Positions 11,085-22,709 of a stretch of DNA of 64,000 bases are shown piece after piece (positions within the stretch are counted from its first letter, which is position 1; the number at the start of each line of letters is the position of its first letter). A program made the position numbers and the translations under genes. Origin of the DNA: Gnetum montanum (lineage: Eukaryota; Streptophyta; Gnetopsida; Gnetales; Gnetaceae); assembly GCA_015680685.1 (NCBI GenBank), contig MNCI01016618.1, positions 167,852-231,851 on the forward strand. Direction: 5' to 3'. The notes beneath the pieces are model-generated. The model worked only from the letters and a program-made list of their open reading frames with translations, had not been told where the DNA came from and did not search any database.

Positions 11085-11580
11085 TAATGCTTACTCATGC
11101 TTTTTTTGATTAGATTAAGGCTGGCAATCTTCATACAAAAAGATCTGACCTAGGATGTCCTCTCATTTACTTGTAGATTTTTGGACATGAGCCATGCAAG
11201 GCTCTTCTTGATTCTAGTTTCAGTGTTAATCTCATCTCCCATGACATGTACAAAGCCTGGAACCGATCACCTCTCAAGAAGAGCAATATCTATTTAGAAT
11301 TGGTAGACCAATCAATCATTGTTCCTTTAGGATTAGTGGAAGACATTGTAACCATAGTTTGTAGGTGGTCCTATCCTATCGATATTCTAGTAATCAGGGT
11401 TTAAAACTACAAAGGTGACTTGCCCATCATTATGGAAAGGGCATGGTTAAGCATAGTAGATGCACGTATGGGTATAAAGAACCTCTCCTTGGAAATCTCC
11501 AAGGAAAATGAATTTGGACAATTAGAGAAGAAGCATGTTCCATGTATCGCATACAGTGATAGCGAGTGAAATTACATGCA
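11085..11580 (+). pseudogene. E1 retroviral-type aspartic protease
   Basis: The protease cuts the polyprotein. The sequence reads ACKALLDSSFSVNLISHDMY-like near 11190-11250, where the active-site triad is D-S-S instead of the D-S-G seen in EA and EB. SNIYLELVDQSIIVPLGLVE follows, and the second conserved block reads IIMERAWLSIVDARMG near 11430-11475 (IMGRAWL in the better copies). Loss of the triad glycine and internal stops mark it as dead. Confidence 0.75.
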
Positions 11581-12059
11581 AAAGATTTGGTCCATCAAGA
11601 GTACATTCATTAAAACATGCAATTAGTGTGCACATGTAAAAGATATTCAAAGGTGCCTATATGCAGTAGCCACAAAACAGGAGGGCACCCAATGGTTGAT
11701 AACTGACTCTAATAGTAGCATACTACACATGGAACCAACTGAGAACCTGACATGCACCTATGTCAAAAGCATGGATGAACTTGAGCAAGTTCATTGCCAA
11801 ATCTCTAACAATGAAGAAAATGATGATACATGTTGGGGAGAGTTGGAAATCCTTAATAATTTCAAGTAGGATCCCTTAGAGTTAAAAAATCTATTGGCTG
11901 GCATGGAATACACATTTTTAAACAATGGTAAGCTGGTCATAATCAATGCAAATCTTACTCCAGAACAAAAAGACAAGCTATTGTAGGTTGTCAACAAGTG
12001 GCCAACAACCTTTGCTTGGTCATATCCTAAACTAATAGGAATCAATCCAAGGATATGCC

Positions 12060-12880
12060 AACATTGCATCTATAGTAATCCAACCATGAAGCCAAGAAGG
12101 CAACCGTAGAGGCAATTAAATCCCAAATTGAAGCAGATCATCAAGGAGGAAATAGAACAACTCCTCAAGGTAGTGTTCATCTATCCCATCGTGAATAGTG
12201 AGTGGGTTAGCCTACTCGTAATTGTGCCAAAGAAAGGTTGCAAGTCGTGGGTCTGCATCGACTTTAGGTTGTTAAATACAACAACATTTAAAGATCATTT
12301 CCCATTGCCATTTGTGGATTAAGTGTTGGACACCATATTTGGGCATTGCTATTATAGCTTTTTGGATGGTTATAGTGGCTATAACCAAATCCAAATTATG
12401 CCAGAAGATCAAGCCAAGAAAACATTCACAAGTCCTTGGGGGACTTTTGCATATTGTAAGATGCCATTTGGTCTATACAATGCCCCTGCAACATTCCAAT
12501 GCTTGGTCCTAAGTATTTTCTAGAGAAAGATTGGTAGCAAGGTAGAAGTCTTTATGGATGATTTTTCTACCTATGGGGCTACATTTGAGAAAGAACTGGA
12601 TCGCCTTGAGTAGGTATTGAAAAGATATGTTGAAACAAATCTTAGGCTTAATTAGCAGAAAAGCCATCTAATGGTCTAGGAAGGCATAGTATCGGGGCAT
12701 AGAATTACACAGGCAGGGATTGAGGTAGACTCAAAAAAGATAAGGATTATCTAAAGAATTACATGCCAACTAGAGATAGTCAAAGATATCAAATAATTCC
12801 TTGGACACATTGGCTACTACCAGCATTTTATAGAGAATTCCTTTTAGATTGTAAAGCTGTTGGTCAAGCTTATAAAGAAA
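12060..12880 (+). pseudogene. E1 reverse transcriptase
   Basis: The domain begins after RICQH (12049). It contains PKLKQIIKEEIEQLLK, VCIDFRLLN, KDHFPLPFVD, YYSFLDGYSGYNQI, GTFAYCKMPFG and the catalytic FMDDFSTYG near 12550-12575. FMDD rather than YMDD or YVDD, together with LDGYSGYNQI, is typical of Athila/Tat-type RTs. Single stops replace residues in D*VLDTIFG and elsewhere. The 'thumb' end GHIGYYQHFIE lies near 12805-12835. The three catalytic aspartates are still encoded although the frame is broken. Confidence 0.88.
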
Positions 12881-12943
12881 GATGCTCCATCTATTTGGAT
12901 CAAGGAGTGCAAACATGCATTTTAATTACTAAAGGAGAAACTC

Positions 12944-13360
12944 ATGGAAAATCTAATTCTACAAGCACCAGACTGGTCTAAACCATTCCGTATCATGATA
13001 AATTCATCTAATTATGGCTTGGAAGCTATGCTTACATTTTTGGATGATAAGAAACGTCCATATTACATCCACTGTGCGAGCTACAACATTGTGGGTGTAC
13101 AATTGAATTACACTACAATTGAAAAAGAACTAATGGTAGTGGTGTATGCTCTTGAAAATTTTAGGCACTATGTGCTTGGTTACAAGGTGTTTGTGCACAT
13201 AGACTGCAGTGCCATCCACTTTGTAATGAACAAGCCAATGGTGAGTCCCCATATCATACGGTGGCTCATGACCTTATAGGAATTCAATCTTACAATGGTA
13301 GATTGGCAAGGAACTAAGAATGTGACTGCTGATCATCTCTCTCAATTAAGATGGAATAAT
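12944..13360 (+). pseudogene. E1 RNase H
   Basis: RNase H removes the RNA strand during cDNA synthesis. The sequence runs from APDWSKPFRIMINSSNYGL through NYTTIEKELMVVVYALENFR (catalytic-core region near 13110-13160) to HIDCSAIHFVMNK and GTKNVTADHLSQLRW. The usual TDAS at the first catalytic position is MINS here, so the first aspartate is lost. Confidence 0.8.
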
Positions 13361-13479
13361 AAAGAGGAGAAGAATCTACTCTTTGATCAATTTCCAAACA
13401 AACTTCTCTTTATAAGAGAAATAAATGATCAAGTGTCCACAGAAATAGAATGGTACCTTTCTCACATAGGAGATGCCAC

Positions 13480-14700
13480 AAGATTTGGACTTTAGGAAGA
13501 AGCAATAGTTTCTTCATTGGGAAAATTACTTCATGGAAATCAATGGACACCTTTACAAGGTGTCCACTGATGGCCTAGTTCATTGGTGTGTCCCTGATGC
13601 AAATCAACTACATGTTCTTCAGGATGCTCATGAAAGCCCTTACGAAGGCCACTATGTAGGAAGATGCATATAAAAATCCTAATGGTAGGATACTATTCAC
13701 CTACAATCTTCAGGGATGTCCACCAATTTGTCTAATCTTGTGAATGCTATCAACAAGATTGTGGGATGATTGCACAAATGGAGGGTCCTCAATAGTGGTT
13801 TCAACCACTAGAGCCCTTTGACATATGGGGCATAGACTTCATGGGTTCCATCATGGCCATGTCTAATGGACAGGCATACATCATTGTAGTAATTGACTAC
13901 TGTAGCAAATGGGCAAAAGCAACAGTCATCACTGATTGTACATCATCCACTGCTACTATATTTGTATAACAACATGTTGTAAAGAGATTTGGGATGCCAT
14001 GTGCATTGGTTTCTGACAATGGAACTCATTTTATAGGTGCCACTTCTAGAAAATTAATTCAATGCTTTTGGGTTGAACATAAATTAACAACACCCTATCA
14101 CTCGCAAGCCAATGGTCAAGTAGAGATAACTAACTAGGAGATTACAAAGATCCTAACAAGGACCATATGCAAATATAAGAGAGGTTGGAGCAAAAAACTC
14201 AAAGATGCCCTATGAGCCTACTACTCAACATGAAAACTCTCTATTGGCTACTCTTCCTACAAGTTAGTGTACAAAAATCTTCCAACACCTCCAATTCAAT
14301 CCGAGCTTCATACACTCTCAACAGCATATGACTTGATTCTTGATTTAAGTCTAGCCCAAAAAGAAAGATTGATCAACTTCCATGTGCTAGAAAAAAATAG
14401 ATTTGTGGCCTTATCTTTGAATGAAGTTCACAAGACATTCAACAAGTAATGACATGACCAAAGAATGTGGAAAGTGAAATTCCAACTGAGAGATAAGGTT
14501 CTTTACTGGAATCCCACACATGTACCTCAAAAAAAAATTTTCCAAACATTGTGGGAAGGACCTTAGATGATTTTTGAAACATTTGCTTCTAGGATTAGGA
14601 CCATATACAAACTTGAAAGCCCATATAAAAAGTAGTCGGTGAACATCCAATAAGTGAAGCTGTTTTGAGAACCAAGACAAGCTAGTGCAATGAATACCTC
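13480..14700 (+). pseudogene. E1 integrase
   Basis: Integrase inserts the cDNA. An HHCC-like finger region near 13640-13770 reads SCECYQQD where EB has SCEHCQRN. The core has WGIDFMGSI near 13827 (first catalytic Asp present), LVSDNGTHF near 14010 (second) and QANGQVE near 14108 (Glu). C-terminal blocks are LSIGYSSYKLVY, FHVLEKNRF, DKVLYWNPTHVPQ and FQTLWEGP. Stops occur at several places. Confidence 0.85.
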
Positions 14701-14749
14701 AATGGATGGGCAACCATGTTTAATTTTTCAAATCTCCTCCTTCCAACTT

Positions 14750-16270
14750 AGTCATGGGGGAGATGGCCATCCATGCTAATCATCCATATGGTTCCTTAGC
14801 TTTTCTAATTTTTGTTTTTCATGTTTTTAATTTTGTAATTTATTTATTTTACAACTTTTTGATTTTCAAAATTTTTCTTATTTTTACATCATTTTTTCTT
14901 TTACACCATCGTTAGTACATTTGAATATTTATTGGATATTTTATACTTTCTTATATATTTTACCTTGTTTTGTTTGAGTGTGGTTTTCAAATTTTTACTA
15001 ATAAAAGTGCTTTATTGCCAATAGGACATTGTGGTGCTATAGCTATTACTAAGGATGGTTTGTGCTTTATGATTGGTTTGCTAATGTCTAGTTTTTACAT
15101 TTGAATTTTTGTGTTGATGGCTCAGTCATGGTTTCTTTTTCATGGAATAGGCAATGAGTCCAAAACATCCACCCATCCACAAACTTTATGGTTTTCCTTG
15201 TTTTGGAAGTTTGAGGTTCCTTTCATTAAATCAACTTTTAATAAATTTGTGATTTTGGTAGATTCTAAAAATGGGAAGGATTCAAAGGTCTAAGCAAGGT
15301 GTCACTTCAAGGGGACTCAATACTCTTTGTACTTTTCTACTTACTTGAGTGCTTGAGTGCTTTTCATGGACTTCTTATTGTTCCATGTTCCATTAATAGG
15401 AAGTCAAATAAAATATTTGCATGGTGTGGTTTCCATCCAAAAATCCAAAAAAAAAAAAAAAAAAAACATGATGGGAATTCAAAGCACAAACCTTAGACAA
15501 ATAAATAGGCTACAACCTCTAGTTATGGGACTAGAAAGACATGTACTCATGCCTAAAGGTCCCCTCTAACTAAGGCCCTTTCTCTTACTTTCTACTTCTC
15601 ATTATGGAATGGTGGCTATTTTGTGGGAGCACTCTTGTGTCTTGAGGGGGTGGATCGATCTTGGAGTGATGATGCAAACTCACTGAAAGAGGTTGATTTT
15701 GGTCTAGACTAAGGATGGATCTTCTCAGGTCATTTTAAACATAAAATCCACAAGGGACTTCTTATAACCTCAATGTGAAATTCCACTCCAGCTTCTCTAT
15801 CATCCATTTATGCTATCCATAGCCCACCTCACTATTGGTGTCCATGTTCCTGATTCCATGTCTTGGGCTAACGTATTTGAAGTCTTCAATAGAATATTCC
15901 AGGTTTTGGTCCTTAACTTTCATCAACCATTAGTCACCTCTGGGTCCCACAAACTCCTTAGGTTGAGGTTATGCAAGGGCAAAAAGGGCATGTGCCTGCT
16001 ATGGAGAGGACCCATTTGCATATCCCTTGTTTAGGTTTGTTAAGTACCTTATCCCTAGGCATTATCGCAACTAGAATCTTTCGTACACCCATCTTCCACA
16101 TTAGAGCATGTGCTCCTTCATATGTTTTATTCATTAAATACATTCTTCATCAAATTTTTCAACTTATGAGCTTTCAAAGACCCTCTTCAATGATTTTATC
16201 ATGTTCTTAACTTTTCTGGGATTCCATGGATCCCAATTTCATTGAAAAATTCATTATATTTTTTGAGATA
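14750..16270 (+). other. E1 post-integrase non-coding region with polypurine-like tract
   Basis: It starts with AGTCATGGGGGAGATGGCC, the same tract that follows integrase in EB and the protease in EA. The following 1 kb aligns with EA and EB (shared blocks include GGCAATGAGTCCA...CATCCA near 15150 and GAATTCAAAGCACA near 15475). No env-like frame is supported. From about 15830 to 16270 I see no clear match, and no 3' LTR. Confidence 0.6.
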
Positions 16271-16293
16271 TTGATGTTTGAAAATTTTGGCCA

Positions 16294-16375
16294 ATGGGCC
16301 CCATATATGGGGCCCATCGATGGAGCAGACCTATATACAAGACCTTGTCAACGTAAGTCAAAAATAGTATAAATA
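16294..16375 (+). promoter_or_regulatory. 24-bp perfect palindrome upstream of a TATA box
   Basis: 16294-16317 is a perfect palindrome whose half-site is ATGGGCCCCATA. Fifty bases downstream lies AGTATAAATAGCC (TATAAATA at 16368-16375). A palindrome-rich stretch followed by TATAAATA is the plan of the U3 regions elsewhere in this window, so this may be an LTR promoter of another family. No LTR boundary could be fixed. Confidence 0.5.
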
Positions 16376-16801
16376 GCCATGACCCCACTTAGAAAATTTT
16401 ACATTTTCTCACAAATGCCAAAGGAGTTTTTCAATTTTTCTAAGCCTAGAAGCTTCCAAATCATCTATCCAAATCACTCTATTCTTTGACCCTACAAGTA
16501 CCAGAGGTAAGCTCTTTGTCATGGGGGTCACAAATGTATCATTTTTTATAGACAATGTTTTACGATTTTTTCTAACTGCTGCAAAGGTTTAACTGAAAAA
16601 TCAACTATTAAACACTAAATTACAAGAATTAAACCTTTCCAATGAGCTCTGATGACAATTATAATAAATAATTGATAACATAATAAATTTGCCATGGTCC
16701 AACTTTAGCTAAGTGTAGCTAACTAATTAATGGGAAAAGGTACTCAAAACTTTAAAGTTACACATTACATCTACTAATCCATGGATGTGTTGTAATTGTA
16801 G

Positions 16802-17345
16802 ATGGCACCAAAAGGAAAGAACACATAGGAAGCAAGAGCATCCCAACCAAGGGAGAAATGACTAGAATGTGAAGAGTCCAAGAATAGCCCCAAGAAAAAC
16901 CACTTGCAACCCATGCCACAAGTCCTCTTAGGGAGGAGGAAAAAGTGGAATTTATCAAACAGATTCCATAACCAACAATAGTAGCAATAGAACACTCCCA
17001 TCGGGATGATGTGCTTGCACAACCAGTAAACCTCAAGGTGAACTTAATAGAGGCCTACCTAAATCAAATTAAATCAAGGTCCAAAAATTGGTGCTCCAAG
17101 AGTTAAACTTTGGTCCTTTCCTGGAGTATGCACTAAGAGAAGTGTAGGATTAGTTGAAGGTCTCTCCCATGTGGCCAATCATGACTTCCACTAGGAAATA
17201 GTACATGGGAAAGATATTTTTGTTCTAAAATAGCAAGTAGCCTATAGAAATAGTGAATATCAAGGACATCTCAGTGTCCTACTCAACATAGTTCATTGTT
17301 GTGGTGCTTGGGTTGCTTGAAATAGGGGTGAACCTTACTAAGACC
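16802..17345 (+). pseudogene. Unidentified gag-like fragment behind a 5'-leader intron
   Basis: ATGGCACCAAAAGG at 16802 directly follows an acceptor-like TTGTAATTGTAG. A donor-like AGAGGTAAGC lies at 16503-16512, so a 295-bp leader intron is possible. The frame starts MAPKGK, then breaks. Later blocks include VEFI near 16940 and LNFGPFLEYALREV near 17110. A basic MAPK start is common in uncharacterised plant retroelement proteins, but I cannot name it. Family-A gag sequence takes over near 17346. Confidence 0.35.
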
Positions 17346-18365
17346 CTAATGCAGGAAGATGCCAATATTAAGAAAGAATGGATGCCACCAAGGTAGCAAT
17401 ATCTTTATAGAAAACTTGATCTATATAGGTACTGTGTTTAGCAACCCTTGTCTCCATGTGACTCTTCTAATCATGTTTCTACTTTTCAATCTCACTACTA
17501 CCCTCCTGATTATTATTGAACTCATTCTTCACATGCCAGAAGGAATACCACCTTTTACCCTTATCCTCCTCTTGTTCCTGCACATGTTCCTCCACTCTTT
17601 ACATAGCTACCACTTGCTCCACCTATGCAAGGTAACCTCCCAGCTCAATTGCAACAACACAATGCTATCAAGGTCATTAATCTACAATCGATTCATCAAC
17701 CAAGTGGTTTGGACACTTGATTAAAGAAAAGATCTTTCTTCCAACTCCACAATCCACCTAAGCCCTCAAATACACCTACAGTTGGCAACCTTGTTTCTCC
17801 ATCTCCCTTTGTATCAAATACGTTCAAGTCTCCTTCAAGACAAATAATACCTAGGATCCATACTATTATGCTTACTCATGTTGTATCTGATTGGATCTAT
17901 GCTAGAAACCTTCCCAGGAAATTAGTTGATCTTGAAAGTCCTCTTATTTATTTGCAAATTATTAGAAATGAACCATGTAAGGCTCTTCTTAGTTCAAGTT
18001 TTGGTGTTAATTTGATTTCTCATGAAATGTATATTGCATGCAACTTGTCACCTCTCAAGAAGAGTAATATCATATTAGAATTGGTAGGCTAGTCCATCAC
18101 TGTTACATTGGAATTGGTAAAAGACATTGTGACCGTTGTCTATGGGTGGTCTTATCTTATTGATTTTCTAGTGATGAAGGTGAAGAACTACAAAGGGGAC
18201 TTCCCAATCATCATGGGAATGGCATGGCTAAGCACTGTGGATGCAAACATGAACATTAGAGCTCTTTCCCTTGAAATATCTAAAGAAAATGCATTTGGGA
18301 AAATTGAGAAGAAGCAAGTTCTATGCATCATGTACAGTGATACAGGGTGCAATTGTGTGTAGAAA
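17346..18365 (+). pseudogene. E2 gag tail and aspartic protease
   Basis: The gag tail reads EWMPPR and LAPPMQGNLPAQLQQHNA. The protease follows: MLTHVVSDW, NEPCKALLSSSFGVNLISHEM, TVTLELVKDIVTVVYGWSY and GDFPIIMGMAWLSTVDA. The catalytic triad D-S-G is replaced by S-S-S, so the active aspartate is missing. The segment 18366-18840 that follows matches the protease-RT linker of E1 (for example LEILENFK). Confidence 0.78.
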
Positions 18366-18839
18366 CTCTAGTCAGTGAAATAAGCATCCATCTCTGCATG
18401 CAAGTACTATGCACTAGAAGTTAATATTCAAAGGTGTTTGTATGCAACAACCACAAAACAAGAGGGCACCAAGTGGTTGACCACTAATCCTGAAAGCAAC
18501 ATAGTTTGCATGAAACCTACTAAGATCCTAACATGTGCATATGTCATAGGCATGGATTAACTAGAGTAAGTTCATTACCAACTCTCTAATGATGCAGATG
18601 ATGATACCTATTGGAAAGAGTTGGAAATTCTTGAAAATTTCAAGTAGGAGTTCCTTGAATTAAAAATGCTACTGGCTTGCATGGAATATATGTTCTTAAA
18701 AAATGGGAAGCTAGTGATAATCAATGCCATTGTTGCTCCAAAACAAAAATGGATGCTATGAAAAGTGGTTGAAAAATTGTCAGCAACCTTTGCTTTGTCA
18801 TATCTTAAATTCATAGGGATTCATCCTAAGATATGCCAG

Positions 18840-19560
18840 CATCGTATCTACACCGACCCAACCATGAAGCTAAAGAGGCAGCCATAGAGGCAATTGAACC
18901 CCAAATTGAAGTAGATCATCAAAGAGGAAATCAAACAACTACTCAAGGTAGGCTTCATTTATCCCATTGTGGATAGTAAGTGGGTTAGTCCACTCATGAT
19001 TATTCCAAAGAATGGTGGGAAGTGGTAGGTTTGCATTAATTTTCAAGTGCTAAATATGGCAACATTCAAGGACCATTTCTCATTACCTTTTGTTGATTAG
19101 GTATTAGACACAATATCTAGGCATTGTTATTATAGTTTTTTGAATGGTTATAGTGGCTATAACCAAATCTAGATCAAGCTAGAGGACTAGGCCAAGACAA
19201 CATTCATGAGTCCCTAGGGGAATTTTGCATATTGCAAGATGCCATTTGGTCTATGCAATGCTTCTGCTACATTCCAATGATTGGTCTTAAATATTTTTCA
19301 ACAATAGATTGATAGTGGTGTAGAAGTCTTCATGGATGACTTCTCCACCTATGGAGCTACATTTGAGTAAGCCTTGGAGTACCTTGAGCAAGTTTTGAAG
19401 AGATGTGTTAAAACAAACCTTTAACTCAATTGGAAAAAGAGTCATCTGATGGTCCAAGAAGGCATTATATTGGGGTATAGAATAACATGAGTAGGAATTG
19501 AGGTAGAACCTAAAAAAATAAGGATCATCCAAGGAATTACCTGCCAACCAGAAACTACGA
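18840..19560 (+). pseudogene. E2 reverse transcriptase
   Basis: Blocks in order: KICQHRIYTDPTMK, IIKEEIKQLLKVGFIYPI, NMATFKDHFSLPFVD, YYSFLNGYSGYNQI, NFAYCKMPFGLCNASATFQ and VEVFMDDFSTYG (catalytic FMDD intact near 19330). Stops occur at several tryptophan and glutamine positions. Confidence 0.83.
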
Positions 19561-19739
19561 AAGATGTTTAGTCATTCTTTGGACACACTAGCTACTACTA
19601 GTGATTCATAGAGAATTTCTCTAAGATCATAAAACCATTGGTTAAGCTGACAAAGAAAGATGCATGATTTGACTAGACCATTGAATGTGAAAAATCATTC
19701 TAGAAACTAAAGAAAAAACTTGTAGAAACTTGAATTCTA

Positions 19740-20115
19740 CAAGCACTTGACTAGTCTAGACCATTCCATGTTATGATTGATGCATTAAATTATGCCTTGG
19801 GAGCTATACTTATGTTGTTGGATGACAAGAAACATCCATGTTTTATCCACTACGCAAGCTGAAGCATTGTGGGTGCACAACTAAACTACAGCACTATAGA
19901 AAAAGAATTAATGGAAGTGGTGTTTACTCTAGAGAATTAATGGAAGTGGTGTTTACACTGATCACAGTGTCATTCGCTTCCTAATGAACAAGCCAACAAT
20001 AAGCACCTATGTCATATTGTGGTCGGTGATGTTATAGGAATTTGATCTTACGATGGTAGATTGAAAAGGCACTGAGAATGTGGTGGCTGACCTCTTGGCT
20101 CAGTTACGATGGGAT
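19740..20115 (+). pseudogene. E2 RNase H
   Basis: The sequence reads SRPFHVMIDALNYALGAILM, then GAQLNYSTIEKELMEVVFTLEN. About 50 bp are then rearranged: GAGAATTAATGGAAGTGGTG near 19930 repeats 19907-19926, so FRHYVLGYKV is missing. The domain ends near 20110 with a broken version of the DHLSQL motif. Confidence 0.72.
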
Positions 20116-20269
20116 AGCAAAGAGAAAGAAAGCTCACTATCTAATCTATTTCTTAAGGAACTCCTCTTTGCTGAGGCTATAACTAAATAATTGCCCAATG
20201 AGCCTAAATGGTATGATGACATTCTCACCTACCTTATCACCCAAGAGATACCATGAGGGTTGGACCACT

Positions 20270-20871
20270 AGAAGAAACAATAGTTTCTTCACTAGGTAAA
20301 ATGCTTCATGGAGGTCAATGGACACCTTTATAAGGTGTCCATTGATGGCCTAGTTTGTTGGTGTGTCTCTGATGCTAATCAACTACACGTTCTCTAAGAT
20401 GCTCATGAAGGTCCTTATGGGGGCCACTATGCTGGGAGATGCACGACCATCAAAATCCTAATGGTAGGGTATTATTGGCCAACAATCTTCAGGGATGCTC
20501 ACCAATATGTCTATTCTTACGAATGCTACCAACAAGATGGTGGAATGATTGCTTGAATGAAGGAACCTCAATAGTGGATCCAACCACTAGAACTCTTTGA
20601 CATATGGGGCATTGATTTCATGGGTCTCATGATGCCCATGTCAAATGGAAATGCGTACATCATAGTCACTATTGACTATTGTATGAAATGGGCAAAAGTA
20701 GCAGTCGTCATCAACATCTTCTACTGTTGCTCAGTTTGTACAAAAAAATGTTGTAATTAGGTTTGGTATACCACATGCATTAATTTTTGATAATGGATCT
20801 CACTTTACAAGCATTACATTTCAAAATATTATGCAACACTTGGGGGTTGAGCATAAACTCAAAACACCTTA
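20270..20871 (+). pseudogene. E2 integrase, truncated
   Basis: Finger-region DNA near 20400-20540, a core WGIDFMG near 20607-20630, MSNGNAY and the second aspartate region (DNGSHFT-like, near 20788) can be followed through frameshifts. The sequence stops at KTPY, just before the catalytic glutamate block, where the E3 LTR begins at 20872. Confidence 0.75.
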
Positions 20872-21681
20872 TGATGAATCATGTTTTCGCATGCTCCGAT
20901 ATTGAGTACCTAATATTAGAGCCTTACCATCGAGTACTCGATGTTAGAGCCTAGGATGCGATGTTGGATATCCAATATCACAAGGTATACACTAGCCTAT
21001 AAATATAGTGCTTGTAGTTTGTTTTCTCCAAAGTTAGAATATTTTCTAAGTGCCCACAGCAAGAGTTTAAGTGTATGGATCTTTGTTCAAACACTAGTAT
21101 ACCTAAGCGCAGTAGTGTGACGGGAATAAAAACGAACCCTTTTGGTAATCCTTGCAACACTGAGAATAGATTAATGTTTCCTTTAATGTACTTTATTTTC
21201 ACGCACTTTACTTTAATGCATTTAAATTAAGAAATTAGTTTCTAGTTGTGAATGAACACAAGCACGAGCACTTCGAGCATACATATAGTGTTTGGGAACC
21301 TAGCAACATTTAATGTTTGGTAGCCCAGTAGCGCTATACATGTTTAGGATGTGGCTAGGAAAGTGGAACGGGTACTTGTGTTAGGCTAGCTAGGTAGTGA
21401 ATGAACTAGATATTAAATTACTCTACCTTTCATTCTTATTGTGGGTGATTAAACTTATAAAATATAAAAATGATAAAAATCATGTATATCAATTACACTT
21501 AAACCATATGCTTGAGCTTCACAAGTGTAGTTGGGAACACAACAAACATTCCCAATGCCCATTGCAATTTCTAGAAGAACTAGTGCACTGGAAAACTATA
21601 GGTCCATGGAATTTGACCAAATCATGTGTGAACACCTTAGTGATTCATATAGTTGGGCATGGGGATACCTCGTCGCTCATC
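20872..21681 (+). repeat. E3 5' LTR
   Basis: It runs TGATGAATCATG...CGCTCATCA, 810 bp. U3 has decayed palindromes (GATATT, GATATCC, GAGTACTCGATG), TATA at 20997 (CCTATAAATATAG), polyadenylation-like GGGAATAAAAACG near 21123, and the doubled GTTTGG(G/T)A...AGCA motif near 21290-21335. It interrupts E2 integrase. Confidence 0.85.
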
Positions 21682-21682
21682 A

Positions 21683-21700
21683 TTGGCATCATTGCCAAGG
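21683..21700 (+). other. E3 primer-binding site
   Basis: TGGCATCATTGCCAAGGA is a decayed tRNA-Asp-like primer site one base after the LTR end. Confidence 0.78.
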
Positions 21701-21843
21701 ACCTTTTGGTTGTTTCATGTGCTATCTAGGATTTAGTGGAAATCATTCAAAATTATTGGAACAAATCCTAGAGTCATATCATAGTTTACAATTACTACAA
21801 AAAAAATTTTAAAACACATTGTGTTTTTATCATCTCATTGAAA

Positions 21844-22007
21844 ATGTCTTCTTCTCACAGAAGTGCTTCTCTACCCAAGTTTGATGGAGATCATTAGCCG
21901 GTGCCTCAACAATATTGAGTGGTATATGCTCATCTTGATGAGTATGTACCCAATTTCACCTTTTTCCTACATTAGGATGAATAGTTGTGGTGTCATAACA
22001 TGGAGGG
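21844..22007 (+). pseudogene. E3 gag, first about 55 codons
   Basis: ATG at 21844 opens MSSSHRSASLPKFDGDH; VVYAHLDEYVPNFTFFLH follows, as in other gags of the family. The coding sequence stops at LWCHNMEG, where the minus-strand LTR of EA starts (22008). No continuation of this gag is found to the right of the EA-EB block. Confidence 0.78.
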
Positions 22008-22709
22008 TGATCAGTGGCGAGGTACCCCTACACTCAACCATACGAATACAAGCGTTACACGTGCGATCCGGTCAAACTCTATAGACTAAGTGCCTACACG
22101 CCTTATGGAACACCTAAGGTTAATCAATCGTTGTCCTCCCAAGATTACTTGTATTTGTCAGAGTTGTATGGTTAAGTAAGCTTGAGGCATGTGATTTTTA
22201 TATCTTTTATGTTTTTATCGCCTATGCTAAGAGAGGAAAGGGGTGAAGAGACTAAGTAAATAGCTTTAACTAACTAAGCATTAATCATCCTAGCATTAGT
22301 ATTCATTCCCACTTGCCGTTTCACACCCTAAACTAATGCAACACTACTGGGATTACCAAACACTATTCGTTACTAGGATTACCAAGTGTAACGCACATGC
22401 TCGAAGCTGTCGTACTGAATGCACTTAACTATGAGAGTTGAGGGTTGAGAGAGATTAAGTCCTTAAGAAAGCATTTAAACAATTAATAATAATTAAAGTC
22501 CTATTTAGCTTAGTCCATGCACTGCAAGGTTTATCCAAAAGTTCATCTTTATTTTCATACACAATTGTGTGCTCAGGTATTGAATTGCTCGAATAAAGAT
22601 CCGTTCACTNAGTGATATCACATACGTGATATCGTAGGGAAGGACATGATATCGCGTATGTGATATCACGTACACAATATCACGGCCCATGCGATATCAT
22701 GTTCCATCA
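22008..22709 (-). repeat. EA 3' LTR (contains an N)
   Basis: It begins (minus) TGATGGAACATGATATCGC and ends CGCCACTGATCA. Its length is 702 bp against 805 bp for the other two. The shortfall sits at the single N (22610), where about 110 bp including the TATA region seen in the middle LTR is absent. GATATC words are dense at 22615-22700. Confidence 0.88.
22610..22610. other. Single-N assembly gap in EA LTR
   Basis: Compared with the other LTRs, about 110 bp are missing here (from TTTGGGACTCC to the TATA region), so this N marks lost sequence. Confidence 0.75.

Larger units (their letters stand above)
6624..16270 (+). mobile_element. E1: Athila-like Ty3/gypsy element, 3' LTR not found
   Basis: Order on the plus strand: LTR (6624-7609), primer site (7611-7628), gag from 7761, protease, RT, RNase H, integrase ending near 14700, then about 1.5 kb of non-coding DNA. 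The order places it in Ty3/gypsy. The FMDDFS reverse transcriptase box, the SNG-type integrase core and the tRNA-Asp-like primer site point to the Athila branch (knowledge of the family). A matching 3' LTR is not visible; a different sequence begins near 16271. Dozens of in-frame stops and several frameshifts make it an old, dead copy. A reversed solo LTR interrupts gag. Confidence 0.85.
17346..20871 (+). mobile_element. E2: 5'-truncated Athila-like element
   Basis: It is a close relative of E1 that begins inside the Pro/Tyr-rich tail of gag, with no LTR or primer site. It continues through protease, RT, RNase H and integrase until the integrase is cut at 20871 by the E3 LTR. Many stops and some frameshifts are present. 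Confidence 0.82.
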
